Below are positions 41,447-51,797 of a stretch of 64,000 nucleotides of DNA, in pieces (the first letter of the stretch is position 1; each line of letters begins with the position of its first letter). The DNA is from Thermococcus sp. 2319x1 (GTDB taxonomy: Archaea > Methanobacteriota_B > Thermococci > Thermococcales > Thermococcaceae). The notes beneath the pieces are model-generated. The model made no database searches. It was not told the origin of the DNA and saw nothing but the letters and a program-made list of their open reading frames with translations. Where the stretch lies: positions 676,321 through 740,320 of the forward strand of contig NZ_CP012200.1 of the NCBI RefSeq assembly GCF_001484685.1, given 5' to 3'. A program made the position numbers and the translations under genes.

Positions 41447-42448
41447 TCAGAGGAGTTTAACCTCTTCTACTGGCCTTATCTTGAGAACTTCCCTGTTTAC
41501 TATATTTTCCGGAATTTCGCCCTTAAAAATCGACAGCAGATTGTTTACTGCTTGGAACCCCATGTCTTTCATAGCCTCTTTCGCCAATCCTGCGTGATGG
41601 GGAGTAAGCACCGTTTCCCATTCCATTTCAAAGAGTTCGCTCTCCTGAAGCGGCTCCTTTTCATAAACGTCGGTGGCAAATCCCTTGAGTTTCCCTTCTT
41701 TTAGGGCCTTGATGAGGGCTTTTTCATCAACCAAGCTTCCTCTGCCTATGTTTATTAGATACTTCCCTTCCATGAGCTTAATTCTTTCCTCATTTATTAT
41801 GCGATAAGTTTCTGGGGTTGAAGGAAGGGCAAGGATAACAATGTCGCTCTGCTTTAAAACCTCCTCAAGTGGAAGCCACTTTGCATTTACTTCCTTTTCT
41901 ATATCCTCTTTTCTGCTTCTGCTCCAGTAGTAGATTTCCGTTCCAAGAGCTTTCATTCTTCTTGCTATGGCCTTGCCTATTGGACCCATTCCAAGGATTC
42001 CAACCTTCTTGCCGTAGACCGTTTCCACTCTTTTATACCATCCCCAAACCGTCCTGTGGGAGTCCCAAAGGCCCCTTCTCACGAACTTGTCCGAATAGGC
42101 AATTTTCCTCAGGAGAGCTATGGTCAAACCCACGGCAAACTCTGCAACGGCTTCGCTTAAAACCCCACTAACCTTTGTTACGTATATTCCCCTTTCAGTT
42201 GCCGCTTCAACGTCTATATGGTCGTAGCCAGCGGAGTGGGTACTTATGACCTTAAGCTTTTCTCCTCTCTCAATTATTTCTCTATCCACCCTATTCAAGG
42301 GTGAGACTATTAGTCCATCGTATTTGCCTATTATTTCTAATATCCTTTCCTTCTCGGGATAAACCAAGACGTCAACATCGCAATACTGCTTCAAGAGCTC
42401 TAAGGGTTCACTCTTCATGTTAAAAAGAACCAAGACTTTTGGCTTCAT
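41447..42448 (-). CDS. D-isomer 2-hydroxyacid dehydrogenase
   Basis: This 333-residue NAD(P)-dependent dehydrogenase related to glyoxylate/hydroxypyruvate reductases has STHSAGYDHIDVEAATERGI, the nucleotide motif VGILGMGPIGKAIARRM, LINIGRGSLVDEKAL and a catalytic LTPHHAG. Sequence after GMGPIG (YYWSRSRK) suggests NADP preference from its Ser/Arg residues, an inference. The substrate cannot be fixed from sequence. ATG 42448 is chosen because GGTGA precedes it; an ATG at 42472 is possible. Confidence 0.85.
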   Translation of the reverse strand: MKPKVLVLFNMKSEPLELLKQYCDVDVLVYPEKERILEIIGKYDGLIVSPLNRVDREIIERGEKLKVISTHSAGYDHIDVEAATERGIYVTKVSGVLSEAVAEFAVGLTIALLRKIAYSDKFVRRGLWDSHRTVWGWYKRVETVYGKKVGILGMGPIGKAIARRMKALGTEIYYWSRSRKEDIEKEVNAKWLPLEEVLKQSDIVILALPSTPETYRIINEERIKLMEGKYLINIGRGSLVDEKALIKALKEGKLKGFATDVYEKEPLQESELFEMEWETVLTPHHAGLAKEAMKDMGFQAVNNLLSIFKGEIPENIVNREVLKIRPVEEVKLL

Positions 42449-42555
42449 TTCTTTCACCACTAAAACTTTCATCGAAACATGTTAATAAAACTTTTTGAGA
42501 AATCTGCGAAAGATTAAAAAACATTGGGCATTTTTAAGGAATAGGTGGTGAGTTT

Positions 42556-44022
42556 ATGGATGATGCCAGTAAAAAACCAAAAGTAAAGAGAGAAAGGTGG
42601 TCAAACGAGTTCAGCGAATGGTACAATGAGATGATAGAGCTCGCTGGGATACAAGATAAGAGATACCCGGTAAAGGGAATGAACGTCTGGTTGCCATATG
42701 GATTAAGGATTATGAGGAACATTGAAAACTTCATTCATGAGGAAATGAGAAGGACAGGCCATGACGAAGTGCTCTTTCCAGCTTTAATTCCAGAGACGGA
42801 GTTTGAGAAAGAGGCAGAGCACATAGCGGGATTCCATGGGGAAGTTTTGTGGGTAACACAGGCTGGTGAGAAGCCCCTGGATATAAAGCTTATTTTGAGA
42901 CCAACCAGTGAAACCGCCATGTACCCCATGTTTAACCTATGGATTAGGTCTCACGCAGATCTGCCCTTCAAGGTTTATCAGATAGTTAACGTTTATAGAT
43001 ATGAGACGAAGCATACAAGACCTTTGATCAGGGTAAGGGAAATAAGCAGATTCTTTGAGTCCCACACCGCTCATGACAGCTTTGAAGATGCCGAGAGGCA
43101 GATAAAGGAAGACCTTGAGATATTTGACAACCTTGCCAAAAAACTCGCTCTGCCTTACATTGTCTCAAAAAGACCGGACTGGGATAAGTTCCCAGGAGCG
43201 TTCTATTCTCTCGGTGCGGAAGTAATAATGCCCGATGGGAGGACTCTGCAAATTGGGACAATGCACAACTACAAGCAGAATTTTGCAAAGGCATACGAGA
43301 TAACCTATGAAAAAGAGGACGGAACCCACGACTATGTTCACCAGACTACATTTGGAATGAGCGAAAGACTGCTTGCTGCCGTCATGGCGGTGCATGGAGA
43401 CGACAACGGCCTTGTGTTGCCTCCAACAATAGCCCCCATCCAGGTGGTGATAGTTCCGATTCCAGTGAAGGACTCTCCATATGATGTTAATGCCTATGCC
43501 AAGGAAATTGCCGAAGAGCTCAAGACGGCTGGCATTAGAGTTCATGTAGACGATAGAGAGGAGATAAGACCCGGGAGAAAGTTCTACGACTGGGAAATCA
43601 AGGGCGTCCCATTGAGAATTGAGGTTGGACCGAGGGACGTCGAGAGCAAAAAGGCAGTTCTGGCAAGAAGAGACACCTTTGAAAAGTTCACCGTCGAGAG
43701 GGAAAAAATCGTTGAAGAAGTCAGAAAGGCCCTCGATGCAGTAATGGAGAATCTCTATGCAAGGGCAAAAGAGTTTTTGGAGAGCCACATAAAGAGGGTT
43801 GATACAATAGAAGAAGCTAAACAGCTCTTTGAAGACAGAAGAGGAGTAGTGGAGCTCCCATGGTGCGGTGAAGAGAGCTGCGGTGTGGAGATGGAAGAAA
43901 TCTTGGATGCAAGTATGCTCGGAATACCGTACCCAGAAGAGGCTGCAAAGATTGAAGGGAAGAAGTGTGCCCACTGTGGAAAAGAAGCGAAGTACATAGC
44001 AAGGTTTGCAAGGACATACTAA
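42556..44022 (+). CDS. proS: Proline--tRNA ligase
   Basis: This 488-residue class II synthetase of the archaeal/eukaryotic type has motif 1 around [17 protein letters not shown], motif 2 [18 protein letters not shown], motif 3 [16 protein letters not shown] with the anticodon-binding domain after it, and the C-terminal zinc domain ([26 protein letters not shown]). It has no bacterial-type editing insertion. The final Tyr and ARTY ending are typical. Its stop overlaps the convergent pcp gene. Confidence 0.95.
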   Translation: MDDASKKPKVKRERWSNEFSEWYNEMIELAGIQDKRYPVKGMNVWLPYGLRIMRNIENFIHEEMRRTGHDEVLFPALIPETEFEKEAEHIAGFHGEVLWVTQAGEKPLDIKLILRPTSETAMYPMFNLWIRSHADLPFKVYQIVNVYRYETKHTRPLIRVREISRFFESHTAHDSFEDAERQIKEDLEIFDNLAKKLALPYIVSKRPDWDKFPGAFYSLGAEVIMPDGRTLQIGTMHNYKQNFAKAYEITYEKEDGTHDYVHQTTFGMSERLLAAVMAVHGDDNGLVLPPTIAPIQVVIVPIPVKDSPYDVNAYAKEIAEELKTAGIRVHVDDREEIRPGRKFYDWEIKGVPLRIEVGPRDVESKKAVLARRDTFEKFTVEREKIVEEVRKALDAVMENLYARAKEFLESHIKRVDTIEEAKQLFEDRRGVVELPWCGEESCGVEMEEILDASMLGIPYPEEAAKIEGKKCAHCGKEAKYIARFARTY

Positions 44023-44621
44023 CTCTTTATGCTTTCTCTTATTGCTATTTCTACTGCTCTCCTTATCATCTCGAGACTCATCGAAGGCTGTGGCTTTTCT
44101 AAAACCTGCTCGGGGATATATGGAACGTGTATAAAGCCCGCTTTCGCCTCCAATCCGTTTACTGCTATGTAGTGTAGAGCCGTGTACATGGCGGTGTTGC
44201 ACACGTAGGTTCCGGCTGAGTTGGACACCATGGAGGGAATTTTATTCTCCCTTAGAGCTTTTACAATTCTCTTTACGGGTATTGTAGCAAAATAAGCCGC
44301 TGGAGCATCTTCAAATATTGGTTCGTCCTCTGGCTTGTATCCCTCGTTGTCTTCCATCCTTGCATCCATAACGTTTATCGCAACCCTTTCAACTGTTATG
44401 TTAACCCTTCCACCGGCCTGGCCTGTGAGGATCACAACATCCGGCTTAACATCTTCTATAATCTTGGGCAGCTTTTCTTTAACTCCCTTAAAGCTCACCG
44501 GAAGCTGGTGCTTTATTATCTCCGCGTTTTTGATTTTCTCAGGAAGCCCCTTGACGGCTTCCCAAGATGGGTTTATCTTCTCTCCCCCGAAAGGCTCAAA
44601 ACCCGTAACCAAGACTTTCAT
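44019..44621 (-). CDS. pcp: Pyrrolidone-carboxylate peptidase
   Basis: This 200-residue cysteine peptidase removes N-terminal pyroglutamate. [11 protein letters not shown] is at the N-terminus, and the catalytic Glu lies in [15 protein letters not shown], Cys in [13 protein letters not shown] and His in [12 protein letters not shown]. The enzyme is well known from Thermococcus and Pyrococcus. ATG 44621 follows GGTGACT. It contributes to peptide use. Confidence 0.95.
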   Translation of the reverse strand: MKVLVTGFEPFGGEKINPSWEAVKGLPEKIKNAEIIKHQLPVSFKGVKEKLPKIIEDVKPDVVILTGQAGGRVNITVERVAINVMDARMEDNEGYKPEDEPIFEDAPAAYFATIPVKRIVKALRENKIPSMVSNSAGTYVCNTAMYTALHYIAVNGLEAKAGFIHVPYIPEQVLEKPQPSMSLEMIRRAVEIAIRESIKS

Positions 44622-44684
44622 TTTAGTCACCAAAAAGGCTAAAGTTTAATTAAGATTTAAAGGTTACACTTTTCGGTGAAGCTT

Positions 44685-45803
44685 ATGAAATATGATGTTG
44701 TGATAATAGGTGGGGGAGCAGTTGGGAATTACCTCGCAAACCTTCTTGCGGGAGAGTTTGAGGTTGCAGTAGTTGAAGCAAAGACCTCTTTTGGAGGTAA
44801 GGCATGCACAGGTATAATCGGGGCAGAAAATTTTGAAAAGCTCAACCTTCCAAAGGAAGCGATTCTTAACGAGTTCAGAGGCGCGGTGTTTTATTCCAGA
44901 ATTCAGAGCTTTGAGATAAAAAGGAAAGCTCCACAGGCATATATGGTCGACAGGAAGATTCTCGAAAAGAGCCTTGCCGAGAGAGCGGTCAAAAAAGGTG
45001 CCGAATACTATATGGGAGCCAGATTCTTGGGGTTTAAAAATGGAAAGGCTCTTGTACAGAGGTTTAACGAGAGGTTCGAGATAGAGGGCGATTTCTACGT
45101 TGGAGCCGACGGAGTGTCAAGCAAAGTCGCCCAGGAAATTGGGGTAAGGGCAGAGGCAGAATTTTTGAGCGGTTACGAAGTTGAAGTGGTTGGAGACTTT
45201 AAAAAGAAGGATTTCGTTGAAGTGTGGGTGAACAAGGACATAAACGGGGAGTTTTTCATGTGGGTGGCTCCGGTAAATGAATCCCTAGCAAGGGTGGGTA
45301 CTTTTGGAAGCTACGATGCACTTATAAGGTTTTTAAGGCTAAGGCTCCTCAGAGAAACACAAGTTGTTGAGATAAAAGCCGGAAACGTCGGTTTTGGATT
45401 CAGAAAACCATGGGTAAAGGAAAACGTTGCACTCGTGGGAGATGCCGCTTTGCAGATAAAGCCTCTAACGGCCGGAGGTATCGTATACGGGATGCTCTGT
45501 GCTCATGCACTCAGATACGCCATAAGAAAGAATAACCTGGCTATTTACGAAAATCTCTGTGGGGATATAAAGAAGCAGATTGCCTTTGGACTCAGAGTTA
45601 GGAAGCTTTTCAAAGCCCTCGACCAAGAAAAAATAGAGAAGCTCTTCGAGGTTCTTTCAAGCAGAGAAGCGATAGAGGTGATAGAGAACTACGCGGACTT
45701 TGACGACCACAAGAAAACAATAACTGCTCTTGTAAAGCATCCACGTTTGCTTGCAAGGGCCTTGAGAGTCACCCCAATGTTATTGAGATATCTGGTGGTG
45801 TAA
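44685..45803 (+). CDS. Geranylgeranyl reductase-family FAD protein
   Basis: This 372-residue flavoprotein has the dinucleotide motif VVIIGGGAVGNYLANLLA, the acidic VVEAKTSFGGKACTGIIG with the conserved cysteine of geranylgeranyl reductases, YVGADGVSSKVAQEIG and ENVALVGDAALQIKPLTAGG. It probably reduces isoprenoid double bonds of membrane lipids or a related substrate. A second relative lies at 61752. ATG 44685 has GGTGAAGCTT before it. The next gene begins 1 base after its stop. Confidence 0.82.
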   Translation: MKYDVVIIGGGAVGNYLANLLAGEFEVAVVEAKTSFGGKACTGIIGAENFEKLNLPKEAILNEFRGAVFYSRIQSFEIKRKAPQAYMVDRKILEKSLAERAVKKGAEYYMGARFLGFKNGKALVQRFNERFEIEGDFYVGADGVSSKVAQEIGVRAEAEFLSGYEVEVVGDFKKKDFVEVWVNKDINGEFFMWVAPVNESLARVGTFGSYDALIRFLRLRLLRETQVVEIKAGNVGFGFRKPWVKENVALVGDAALQIKPLTAGGIVYGMLCAHALRYAIRKNNLAIYENLCGDIKKQIAFGLRVRKLFKALDQEKIEKLFEVLSSREAIEVIENYADFDDHKKTITALVKHPRLLARALRVTPMLLRYLVV

Positions 45804-45804
45804 A

Positions 45805-46161
45805 ATGGAGTGGGAAATGGGGCTTCAAGAGGAGTATCTGAAGCTGATAAAAGAGGGAAAAAAGAAGATTGAGGGAAGGCTGTACGATGAAAAGCGAAGG
45901 CAGATAAAGCCGGGAGATGTAATAGTTTTTGAGGGACGCTTAAAAGTAAGAGTAAAAGCCTTAAGGGTCTATCCATCGTTCAAGGAAATGCTTGAGAAAG
46001 AGGGACTTGATAGGGTTCTCCCGAATGTCAAGAGCATAGATGAAGGAGTAGAAACCTACAGAAAATTCTACAGCGAAGAGGAAGAAAGGAAATACGGAGT
46101 TGTGGCGATTGAGGTGGAGCCAATAGAGGAGATAGAAAAAAAGGAAGGGACTTCAGCCTAG
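45805..46161 (+). CDS. ASCH domain protein
   Basis: This 118-residue protein has the ASCH beta-barrel pattern: IKEGKKKIEGRLYDEKRRQI, KPGDVIVFEGRLKVRVKALR and VYPSFKEMLEKEGLDRVLP. ASCH domains bind RNA or modified nucleosides and are linked to translation control; some hydrolyse acetylcytidine. It is translated directly after the flavoprotein gene and overlaps the convergent carboxypeptidase by 9 bases. Confidence 0.85.
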   Translation: MEWEMGLQEEYLKLIKEGKKKIEGRLYDEKRRQIKPGDVIVFEGRLKVRVKALRVYPSFKEMLEKEGLDRVLPNVKSIDEGVETYRKFYSEEEERKYGVVAIEVEPIEEIEKKEGTSA

Positions 46162-47655
46162 ATATTTTTCCTTTATGTATTCTATGAAGTATCCTGGATT
46201 TATGCCTTCTCCGAAGCTTCTCTCGAGGAGTTCTTTTGGTGGATACATGCTTCCATATTTGTGCACTTTCTCCCTCAGCCATTCTCTTATCGGCGCAAAT
46301 TCTCCGTTTGCGACCTTTTCGTAGAAGTCCGGGATGTCCTTAAGGATGTAGCTCCTAATCTGCGTTGCCAGGAGTGTTCCGATGCTGTAGGTGGGGAAGT
46401 AGCCAACGGTTCCGTGGGCCCAGTGAATATCTTGGAGAATTCCCTCTTTGTAGCTCTTTGGTCTTATGCCGAGAAGCCTCTCCATCTCTTCGTTCCAGAG
46501 CTCAGGTAAATCCTTGGCCTTGACTTCTTCGTTTACCATGAGCTTCTCAAGTTTGTATCTCAAGAGGATATGCAAGTTATAGGTAACTTCATCTGCCTCC
46601 ACCCTTATGAAGTCCGGCCTGACTATGTTGAAGTAATTGTAAACGTCCTCTTCAGTGTATTTTGACATGAATGGGAGATTTTCCTTGAGGATTGGGTAAA
46701 TTAACCCTGCAAATTCCCTGCTTCTTCCAATGATGTTCTCCCAAAATCTGCTCTGGCTCTCGTGGATTCCGAGGGAAACACCTCCGGCCACTGGGGAGAA
46801 CATAAACCTCTCGTCCACCTGGAGCTCATAAAGTGCATGACCAAATTCGTGAACCACAGCTAAGAGGGTTCTCCTGAAATCAAAGCCCTCATATCTGGTT
46901 GTTATTCTAACGTCATGAATCCCAAACTCCGTCGTGAACGGATGAGGTGACACATCCAAGCGACCTCTTGTTCCTAAAGGATATCCCAAGAGCTCAAGAA
47001 CCTTTAAATTAACCTTTTTCATGCTCTCAACGTCGTATTCCTCCTTCTCTAATGGATGCTCCCTGGGAATCTTGCCTTCCTCAAGTATTCTGTCCAGAAT
47101 AGGTTTCAGCTCCTTTTCCAGCTTTTCAAATATGGGCTCCAAATCTCTTGTTCTCAGCCCCTCTTCATATAAATCAAGGAGGGCATCGTATGGATATTCC
47201 TCATAGCCGAGGTAATCTGCCGCCTTCTTTGCAAGCTCTATTATTTTATCAAGCCACGGCTCAAACTTCTTGAAGTCGTCCTTTTCCTTCGCCTCAGCCC
47301 ATGCCATGGTTGCTCTGCTTCTAACTTCACTCAGCTCCCTAACGAACTCCGGTGGGAATGCCTTTGCTATTCTTATCTCCCTCTGCAGTACTCTAACGAC
47401 TCCTCTCTCATAATCGTTTAACTCTTCCCCAGCTGCTTTCTCCACAAGCTCAACAAACTTTGGCTCCAGCATAAAACTATGGGCCAAAACTGAAAGCTCC
47501 CCCTGTGCTGTGCTTCTCTCGGTTATCCCCATTTTGGGCATGTTTACTTCCATATCCCACCCAAGAACGCTCTGAGCATGTCCAATTGCCCATATCTTCC
47601 TATAGTGGGCCAAAATCTGTTTTATGGTCTCGTTTTGGAATATCTCCTCAGCCAT
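46153..47655 (-). CDS. Metallocarboxypeptidase, family M32
   Basis: This 500-residue carboxypeptidase closely follows the Pyrococcus enzyme in length and motifs. The zinc motif HEFGHALYE lies near residue 270, followed by GIHESQSRFWENIIGRSREF, IRVEADEVTYNLHILLRY and GTVGYFPTYSIGTLLATQI, all diagnostic of M32. It removes C-terminal residues with broad specificity in the cytoplasm. Confidence 0.95.
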   Translation of the reverse strand: MAEEIFQNETIKQILAHYRKIWAIGHAQSVLGWDMEVNMPKMGITERSTAQGELSVLAHSFMLEPKFVELVEKAAGEELNDYERGVVRVLQREIRIAKAFPPEFVRELSEVRSRATMAWAEAKEKDDFKKFEPWLDKIIELAKKAADYLGYEEYPYDALLDLYEEGLRTRDLEPIFEKLEKELKPILDRILEEGKIPREHPLEKEEYDVESMKKVNLKVLELLGYPLGTRGRLDVSPHPFTTEFGIHDVRITTRYEGFDFRRTLLAVVHEFGHALYELQVDERFMFSPVAGGVSLGIHESQSRFWENIIGRSREFAGLIYPILKENLPFMSKYTEEDVYNYFNIVRPDFIRVEADEVTYNLHILLRYKLEKLMVNEEVKAKDLPELWNEEMERLLGIRPKSYKEGILQDIHWAHGTVGYFPTYSIGTLLATQIRSYILKDIPDFYEKVANGEFAPIREWLREKVHKYGSMYPPKELLERSFGEGINPGYFIEYIKEKYLG

Positions 47656-47785
47656 CTTTATTCACCTATGTGTATCTAAGTCCGCTACATTTTTAACTCT
47701 TTCGATATGCATCTTAACGCAAAAACTCGCTTGAAAACACCAAAGCTTTTTAGAAAACCAAGAAAAAAGGTATTGAGGATGCAAG

Positions 47786-48335
47786 ATGAAAGCGGTAATT
47801 CTGGCGGCCGGGCTTGGAACTCGAATGGGAAAACTCAGCAAGGAAACTCCCAAGGGCCTAATAAAAGTTGCTGGAAGGGAGATACTTTACAGAACGATGA
47901 AAATTCTTGAAATGGAAGGAATTGACGAGTTTGTGATTGTTACCAATCCCTTATACAAGGAAAAGTTTGAGGGATTTTTAAGGAAAAACAACTTTAGATG
48001 TGATTAATGAGTTCCCAGAAAGGGGGAACGGATACAGCCTATATCTCGCCCGTCCATACGTCTCGGAAAGGTTTGTCGTAGTGATGAGCGATCACATCTA
48101 TGAGGAAGCCTTTATTAGAGAAGCCTTGAAGGGTAAGGGGCTTGTAGTTGATAGGGAAGGGAAACTCACAAATACTGAAGAAGCTACAAAGGTGAAAATA
48201 GAAGATGGGAGGGTAGCAGATATTGGAAAAGCACTTGAAGAGTACGACGCTCTGATCGGAGAAAAAGAGAAGCTAGAGTTTTGGTCACAGTTTATCTGGT
48301 CCAAAAAGGTGAAAACCCTGGGAGATAAGTCATAA
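47786..48335 (+). pseudogene. Inositol-1-phosphate cytidylyltransferase (IPCT, DIP synthesis), broken
   Basis: The sequence starts as a nucleotidyltransferase, [20 protein letters not shown] and [21 protein letters not shown] frameshift follows near 47998 (NNFRC, then [20 protein letters not shown] in another frame), then FVVVMSDHIYEEAFIREALK and NTEEATKVKIEDGRVADIGK. After KALEEYDA the usual DTG-containing segment is missing, and the text ends GEKEKLEFWSQFIWSKKVKT with a premature stop. The membrane phosphotransferase domain that makes di-myo-inositol phosphate is absent. The gene cannot yield an active enzyme. The family is recognised from the combined motifs, so the exact name is an inference. 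Confidence 0.7.
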
Positions 48336-48370
48336 ACATATTTGTTCATTGATGAATTTATATTCAACAT

Positions 48371-48390
48371 AATGTTCTAATGTGAACATT
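48371..48390 (+). promoter_or_regulatory. Inverted repeat upstream of the AOR gene
   Basis: AATGTTCTAATGTGAACATT is a 7-bp perfect inverted repeat with 6-base spacer in the 157-base region before the AOR gene. A second one, CAAATT-TTAT-AATTTG (48434-48449), overlaps the probable TATA box. Both may bind regulators of tungsten enzyme expression. Confidence 0.4.
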
Positions 48391-48492
48391 ACTGTTTAAC
48401 CTCTTTCTTTTCTGCAAACTATTTTATTTTCGTCAAATTTTATAATTTGAAATGCGTAATCATATATTGATATTTGCTTGAGGTGTTGCTTT

Positions 48493-50310
48493 ATGTTTGG
48501 GTATATGGGAAAAATATTGAGAGTTAACCTAACGACGGGAGAAATAAAAGTGGAAGAACTGAAGGAAGAAGACGCAAAGGAGTTCATCGGCGGTAGAGGC
48601 CTTGCAACAAAGATCCTTTTAGAGGAAATAGATCCAAAGGTTGATCCATTCAGCCCGGAGAATAAGTTAATCTTTGCCACGGGGCCCTTGACCGGAACAA
48701 CTGCTCCAACTGGCGGTAGATACATGGTGGTTACAAAGTCTCCGCTAACGGGGTTCATAGCTTCAAGCAACTCAGGTGGCTTCTTTGGTGCAGAGCTGAA
48801 GTTTGCGGGTTATGATGCCTTGATTGTTGAGGGAAAGGCAGACCATCCGGTCTACATAAGCATAAAGGACGAAGATGTGGAGATCAAAGATGCCTCCCAC
48901 CTCTGGGGTAAAAGAGTTGGAGAAACTACTGACAAGCTCCTTGAAGAGTTTGGGGACAAAAAGGCGAGGGTTGCTTGTATAGGCCCCGCTGGAGAGAAAC
49001 TTGTAAAGTTTGCAAACATAATGAACGACAAACATAGAGCCGCTGGAAGAAGTGGTGTAGGAGCAGTAATGGGGAGCAAGAATTTGAAGGCTGTTGTAGT
49101 TAGGGGAACAAAGCAAGTAGAGCTCGCCGACAAAGAAAAGTTCATGAGCGTCGTTAAGGAGAAGATAAAGAAGATAAAGGAGAACCCAATTACGGGCGGA
49201 GGACTTCCACAGTATGGAACCGCAGTTCTGGTAAACATAATAAATGAAAACGGCCTTTATCCAACGAACAATTTCCAGACTGGAGTATTCAAGTATGCCT
49301 ACGAGCAGAGCGGTGAGGCCTTAGCTGCAAAGTACCTGGTGAGAAACCACCCATGCTTTGCATGTCCAATTGGATGTGGAAGGGTCTCGTATCACCCGGC
49401 CATAGGAATTACCGAAGGTCCCGAATACGAAAGCATATGGGCCCTTGGTGCAACCTGTGGTATAAACGACCTGGCAAGCATAGTGATAGCGAACCACCTA
49501 TGTGATGAGTTTGGCCTTGATACGATTTCAACAGGTGGAACTTTAGCGGCAGCTATGGAGCTTTATGAGAGGGGCATCATAAAGCAGGAAGAGCTTGGAG
49601 ACGCACCGCCCTTGAGATTCGGTAACACTGAAGTGCTCCACTACTACATCGAGAAGATTGCGAAGAGAGAGGGCTTTGGGGACAAACTAGCTGAAGGAAG
49701 CTACCGCTTGGCTGAGAGCTACGGGCATCCAGAATACTCAATGAGCGTTAAAAAGCAGGAGCTCCCGGCATATGATCCCAGAGGAGCAGAAGGACACGGT
49801 GTAACTTATGCCACCTCCAACAGAGGTGGATGTCACGTTAGAGGTTACATGATCAGCCCAGAAATCCTCGGTGTTCCTGTAAAGCTTGATCCCCACGACG
49901 TAAGCGAAGAGAAGGCCAAGTGGGTTAAGATATTCCAAGACTTAACCGCAGTAATTGACTCCTCCGGCTTGTGCCTCTTCACGAGCTTTGCACTTGGAGC
50001 AGATGATTACTCCGAGATGCTGAATGCCGCAACGGGCTTTGAGTTTACGACTGATGAGTGGCTCAAGGCGGGAGAGAGAGTATGGAACATTGAGAGGATC
50101 TTCAACCTTAAAGCCGGTTTAGTCCCAGAAAAAGACGATACTTTGCCCAAGAGATTCTTGGAAGAGCCAATGCCTGAAGGACCCAACAAAGGACACGTGG
50201 TAAAACTCCACGAGATCCTTCCAAAATACTACAAGCTCAGGGGCTGGGACGAGAAAGGATACCCGACTGAGGAGAAGCTCAAGGAGCTTGGTTTGGACAA
50301 GTATTATTAA
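48493..50310 (+). CDS. aor: Tungsten-containing aldehyde:ferredoxin oxidoreductase
   Basis: This 605-residue enzyme oxidises aldehydes from amino acid fermentation to acids, reducing ferredoxin. The 4Fe-4S ligands are Cys288, Cys291, Cys295 ([10 protein letters not shown]) and Cys494 (SSGLC), exactly the numbering of the P. furiosus AOR structure. Pterin-binding segments [35 protein letters not shown] and DTISTGG are present. Choice of AOR over FOR or GOR rests on overall similarity to AOR and length. It is followed by a MoaD-like and a radical SAM gene that serve its cofactor. Confidence 0.95.
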   Translation: MFGYMGKILRVNLTTGEIKVEELKEEDAKEFIGGRGLATKILLEEIDPKVDPFSPENKLIFATGPLTGTTAPTGGRYMVVTKSPLTGFIASSNSGGFFGAELKFAGYDALIVEGKADHPVYISIKDEDVEIKDASHLWGKRVGETTDKLLEEFGDKKARVACIGPAGEKLVKFANIMNDKHRAAGRSGVGAVMGSKNLKAVVVRGTKQVELADKEKFMSVVKEKIKKIKENPITGGGLPQYGTAVLVNIINENGLYPTNNFQTGVFKYAYEQSGEALAAKYLVRNHPCFACPIGCGRVSYHPAIGITEGPEYESIWALGATCGINDLASIVIANHLCDEFGLDTISTGGTLAAAMELYERGIIKQEELGDAPPLRFGNTEVLHYYIEKIAKREGFGDKLAEGSYRLAESYGHPEYSMSVKKQELPAYDPRGAEGHGVTYATSNRGGCHVRGYMISPEILGVPVKLDPHDVSEEKAKWVKIFQDLTAVIDSSGLCLFTSFALGADDYSEMLNAATGFEFTTDEWLKAGERVWNIERIFNLKAGLVPEKDDTLPKRFLEEPMPEGPNKGHVVKLHEILPKYYKLRGWDEKGYPTEEKLKELGLDKYY

Positions 50311-50344
50311 CTTTTCTTCCATTATTTATTTTTGGGTGAGGAAA

Positions 50345-50593
50345 ATGGTTAGGGTAAGGGTTTTTGCTACCCTTAGAGGGATTGTTGGAAAAAACGAACT
50401 GGAAGTTCAGGCTGATACGGTAGGGGAGCTTTTGGAAAAGCTCTATAACGAGTATCCTAAAATGAAAAAAGAGCTCGAAAAGGGAGCCGTTATCCTGGTT
50501 AACGGAAAAAACATCGAGCACCTTGAGAAACTTAACACCAAACTTAAAGACGAAGACGTGGTAAGCATATTCCCACCAGTCGGAGGCGGTTGA
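50345..50593 (+). CDS. MoaD/ThiS-family sulfur carrier
   Basis: This 82-residue ubiquitin-like protein ends in VSIFPPVGGG; the terminal GlyGly is the site of thiocarboxylation. It supplies sulfur for the dithiolene of the tungstopterin cofactor. It lies 34 bases after the AOR gene and abuts the radical SAM gene, so the three form an operon. Confidence 0.9.
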   Translation: MVRVRVFATLRGIVGKNELEVQADTVGELLEKLYNEYPKMKKELEKGAVILVNGKNIEHLEKLNTKLKDEDVVSIFPPVGGG

Positions 50594-51712
50594 ATGCACG
50601 AGTTTCACTGGGACAACGCTAAGATTCTGCTTCCTAAATCTCCGGATATGAAGTACCTCTACATTGAAATAACAAACCGCTGTAATCTAAGATGTGAGAT
50701 GTGTTTTAAGCAGTACTGGGAGGATAAAGAAGGAGATATGGATTATGACCTTTTCTTGAAAATTCTGAGGGATGCGGAAGAGTTCCCCAACTTAAAGATG
50801 ATTTACTTTGGTGGCATTGGCGAGCCCCTTGTACACCCTCGTTTTATGGATATGGTGAAGGAAGTGAAGAAGAGAGGATATGCGTTGGGAATTTCAACGA
50901 ACGGCTTTCCCCTCACGGATAAACTTATTGAAGAGCTCGTGAAGCTCAGAGTTGATTTGATATACATCTCACTTGATGCAATCCCAACACAGCCAACAAA
51001 ATTGGGTCACATAATGCCCAGCGTTACCGTTGAACGGCTCAAAAAGTTTGCCGAGATAAAGAAGAGGGAAAACACCGAGATTCCGCATGTTGGAGTTGAA
51101 GTAGTCTTGACAAAAGAGAACTACACACAAATGGCAGAGCTTGTGAAGTATCTCTCCAAGTTCAACATAGACGCACTGCTTTTCTCAAACCTAATGCCGA
51201 TTACAGCGGAGCACGCCGAGATGATAATCTACGATGGAAGCGTCGATATAAGCAATGCACTCTCAAAACTTTACCCCCAGATATACCGTGGATTTCCAGT
51301 CAAAGTAGCGGAATTTAAACTTAGGAGTGAGAGACACTGTGACTTTGTTGAAAACAACGTTGCAGTTGTTAGATGGGATGGAGAGGTTGCACCTTGTTAT
51401 CGCTTTCTCCATACATATCCGGAACACATTTTCGGAAGGGAGAAAAGGGTGGAAGCTTATTCCTTTGGCAATGTGAAAGAAAAATCCCTGAAAGAGATAT
51501 GGACGGGCAGAGAATATACATGGTTCAGGTTTAGTGTTAGGAACTCTCTCTACCCCTCCTGCACAGATTGTCCCATTGTTGACGCGTGTGATTATGCCAA
51601 GGGCTCAAAAATGGACTGCTGGGGAAACGTGCCAAGCTGTGGGGATTGCTTGTGGGCAAGGAGAATAGTTCTCTGCCCGATTCCAAGAGAGGAGCATGGA
51701 AAGTTCTGGTGA
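50594..51712 (+). CDS. Radical SAM/SPASM protein for tungsten cofactor (Cmo-like)
   Basis: This 372-residue radical SAM protein is regularly found beside AOR-type genes. The SAM cluster motif is CNLRCEMCFKQYW near residue 32, followed by MIYFGGIGEPLVHPRFM. The C-terminal SPASM-like region has many cysteines (PSCTDCPIVDACDYAK, CWGNVPSCGDCLWARR) for additional clusters. It is thought to modify the tungstopterin cofactor or help mature AOR; the exact reaction is not established. The ATG directly follows the moaD stop. Confidence 0.9.
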   Translation: MHEFHWDNAKILLPKSPDMKYLYIEITNRCNLRCEMCFKQYWEDKEGDMDYDLFLKILRDAEEFPNLKMIYFGGIGEPLVHPRFMDMVKEVKKRGYALGISTNGFPLTDKLIEELVKLRVDLIYISLDAIPTQPTKLGHIMPSVTVERLKKFAEIKKRENTEIPHVGVEVVLTKENYTQMAELVKYLSKFNIDALLFSNLMPITAEHAEMIIYDGSVDISNALSKLYPQIYRGFPVKVAEFKLRSERHCDFVENNVAVVRWDGEVAPCYRFLHTYPEHIFGREKRVEAYSFGNVKEKSLKEIWTGREYTWFRFSVRNSLYPSCTDCPIVDACDYAKGSKMDCWGNVPSCGDCLWARRIVLCPIPREEHGKFW

Positions 51713-51797
51713 TCTTTCATTTAGCCTCATAAAATCTTTGAAAATATATTCGTTGGTAACGCACCTCTCTTCGATTTTATTTCATTGAGGTTCATAA

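Noticed and set aside
43165-44202. Long minus-strand open frame opposite proS
   Set aside because: It is the antisense of a well-supported prolyl-tRNA synthetase gene, with low-complexity composition and no start signals.
51752-51760. GTTGGTAAC as a SurR site before the truncated symporter
   Set aside because: The 9-base core is expected by chance several times in 64 kb, there is no extended half and no clear TATA box at the right distance.
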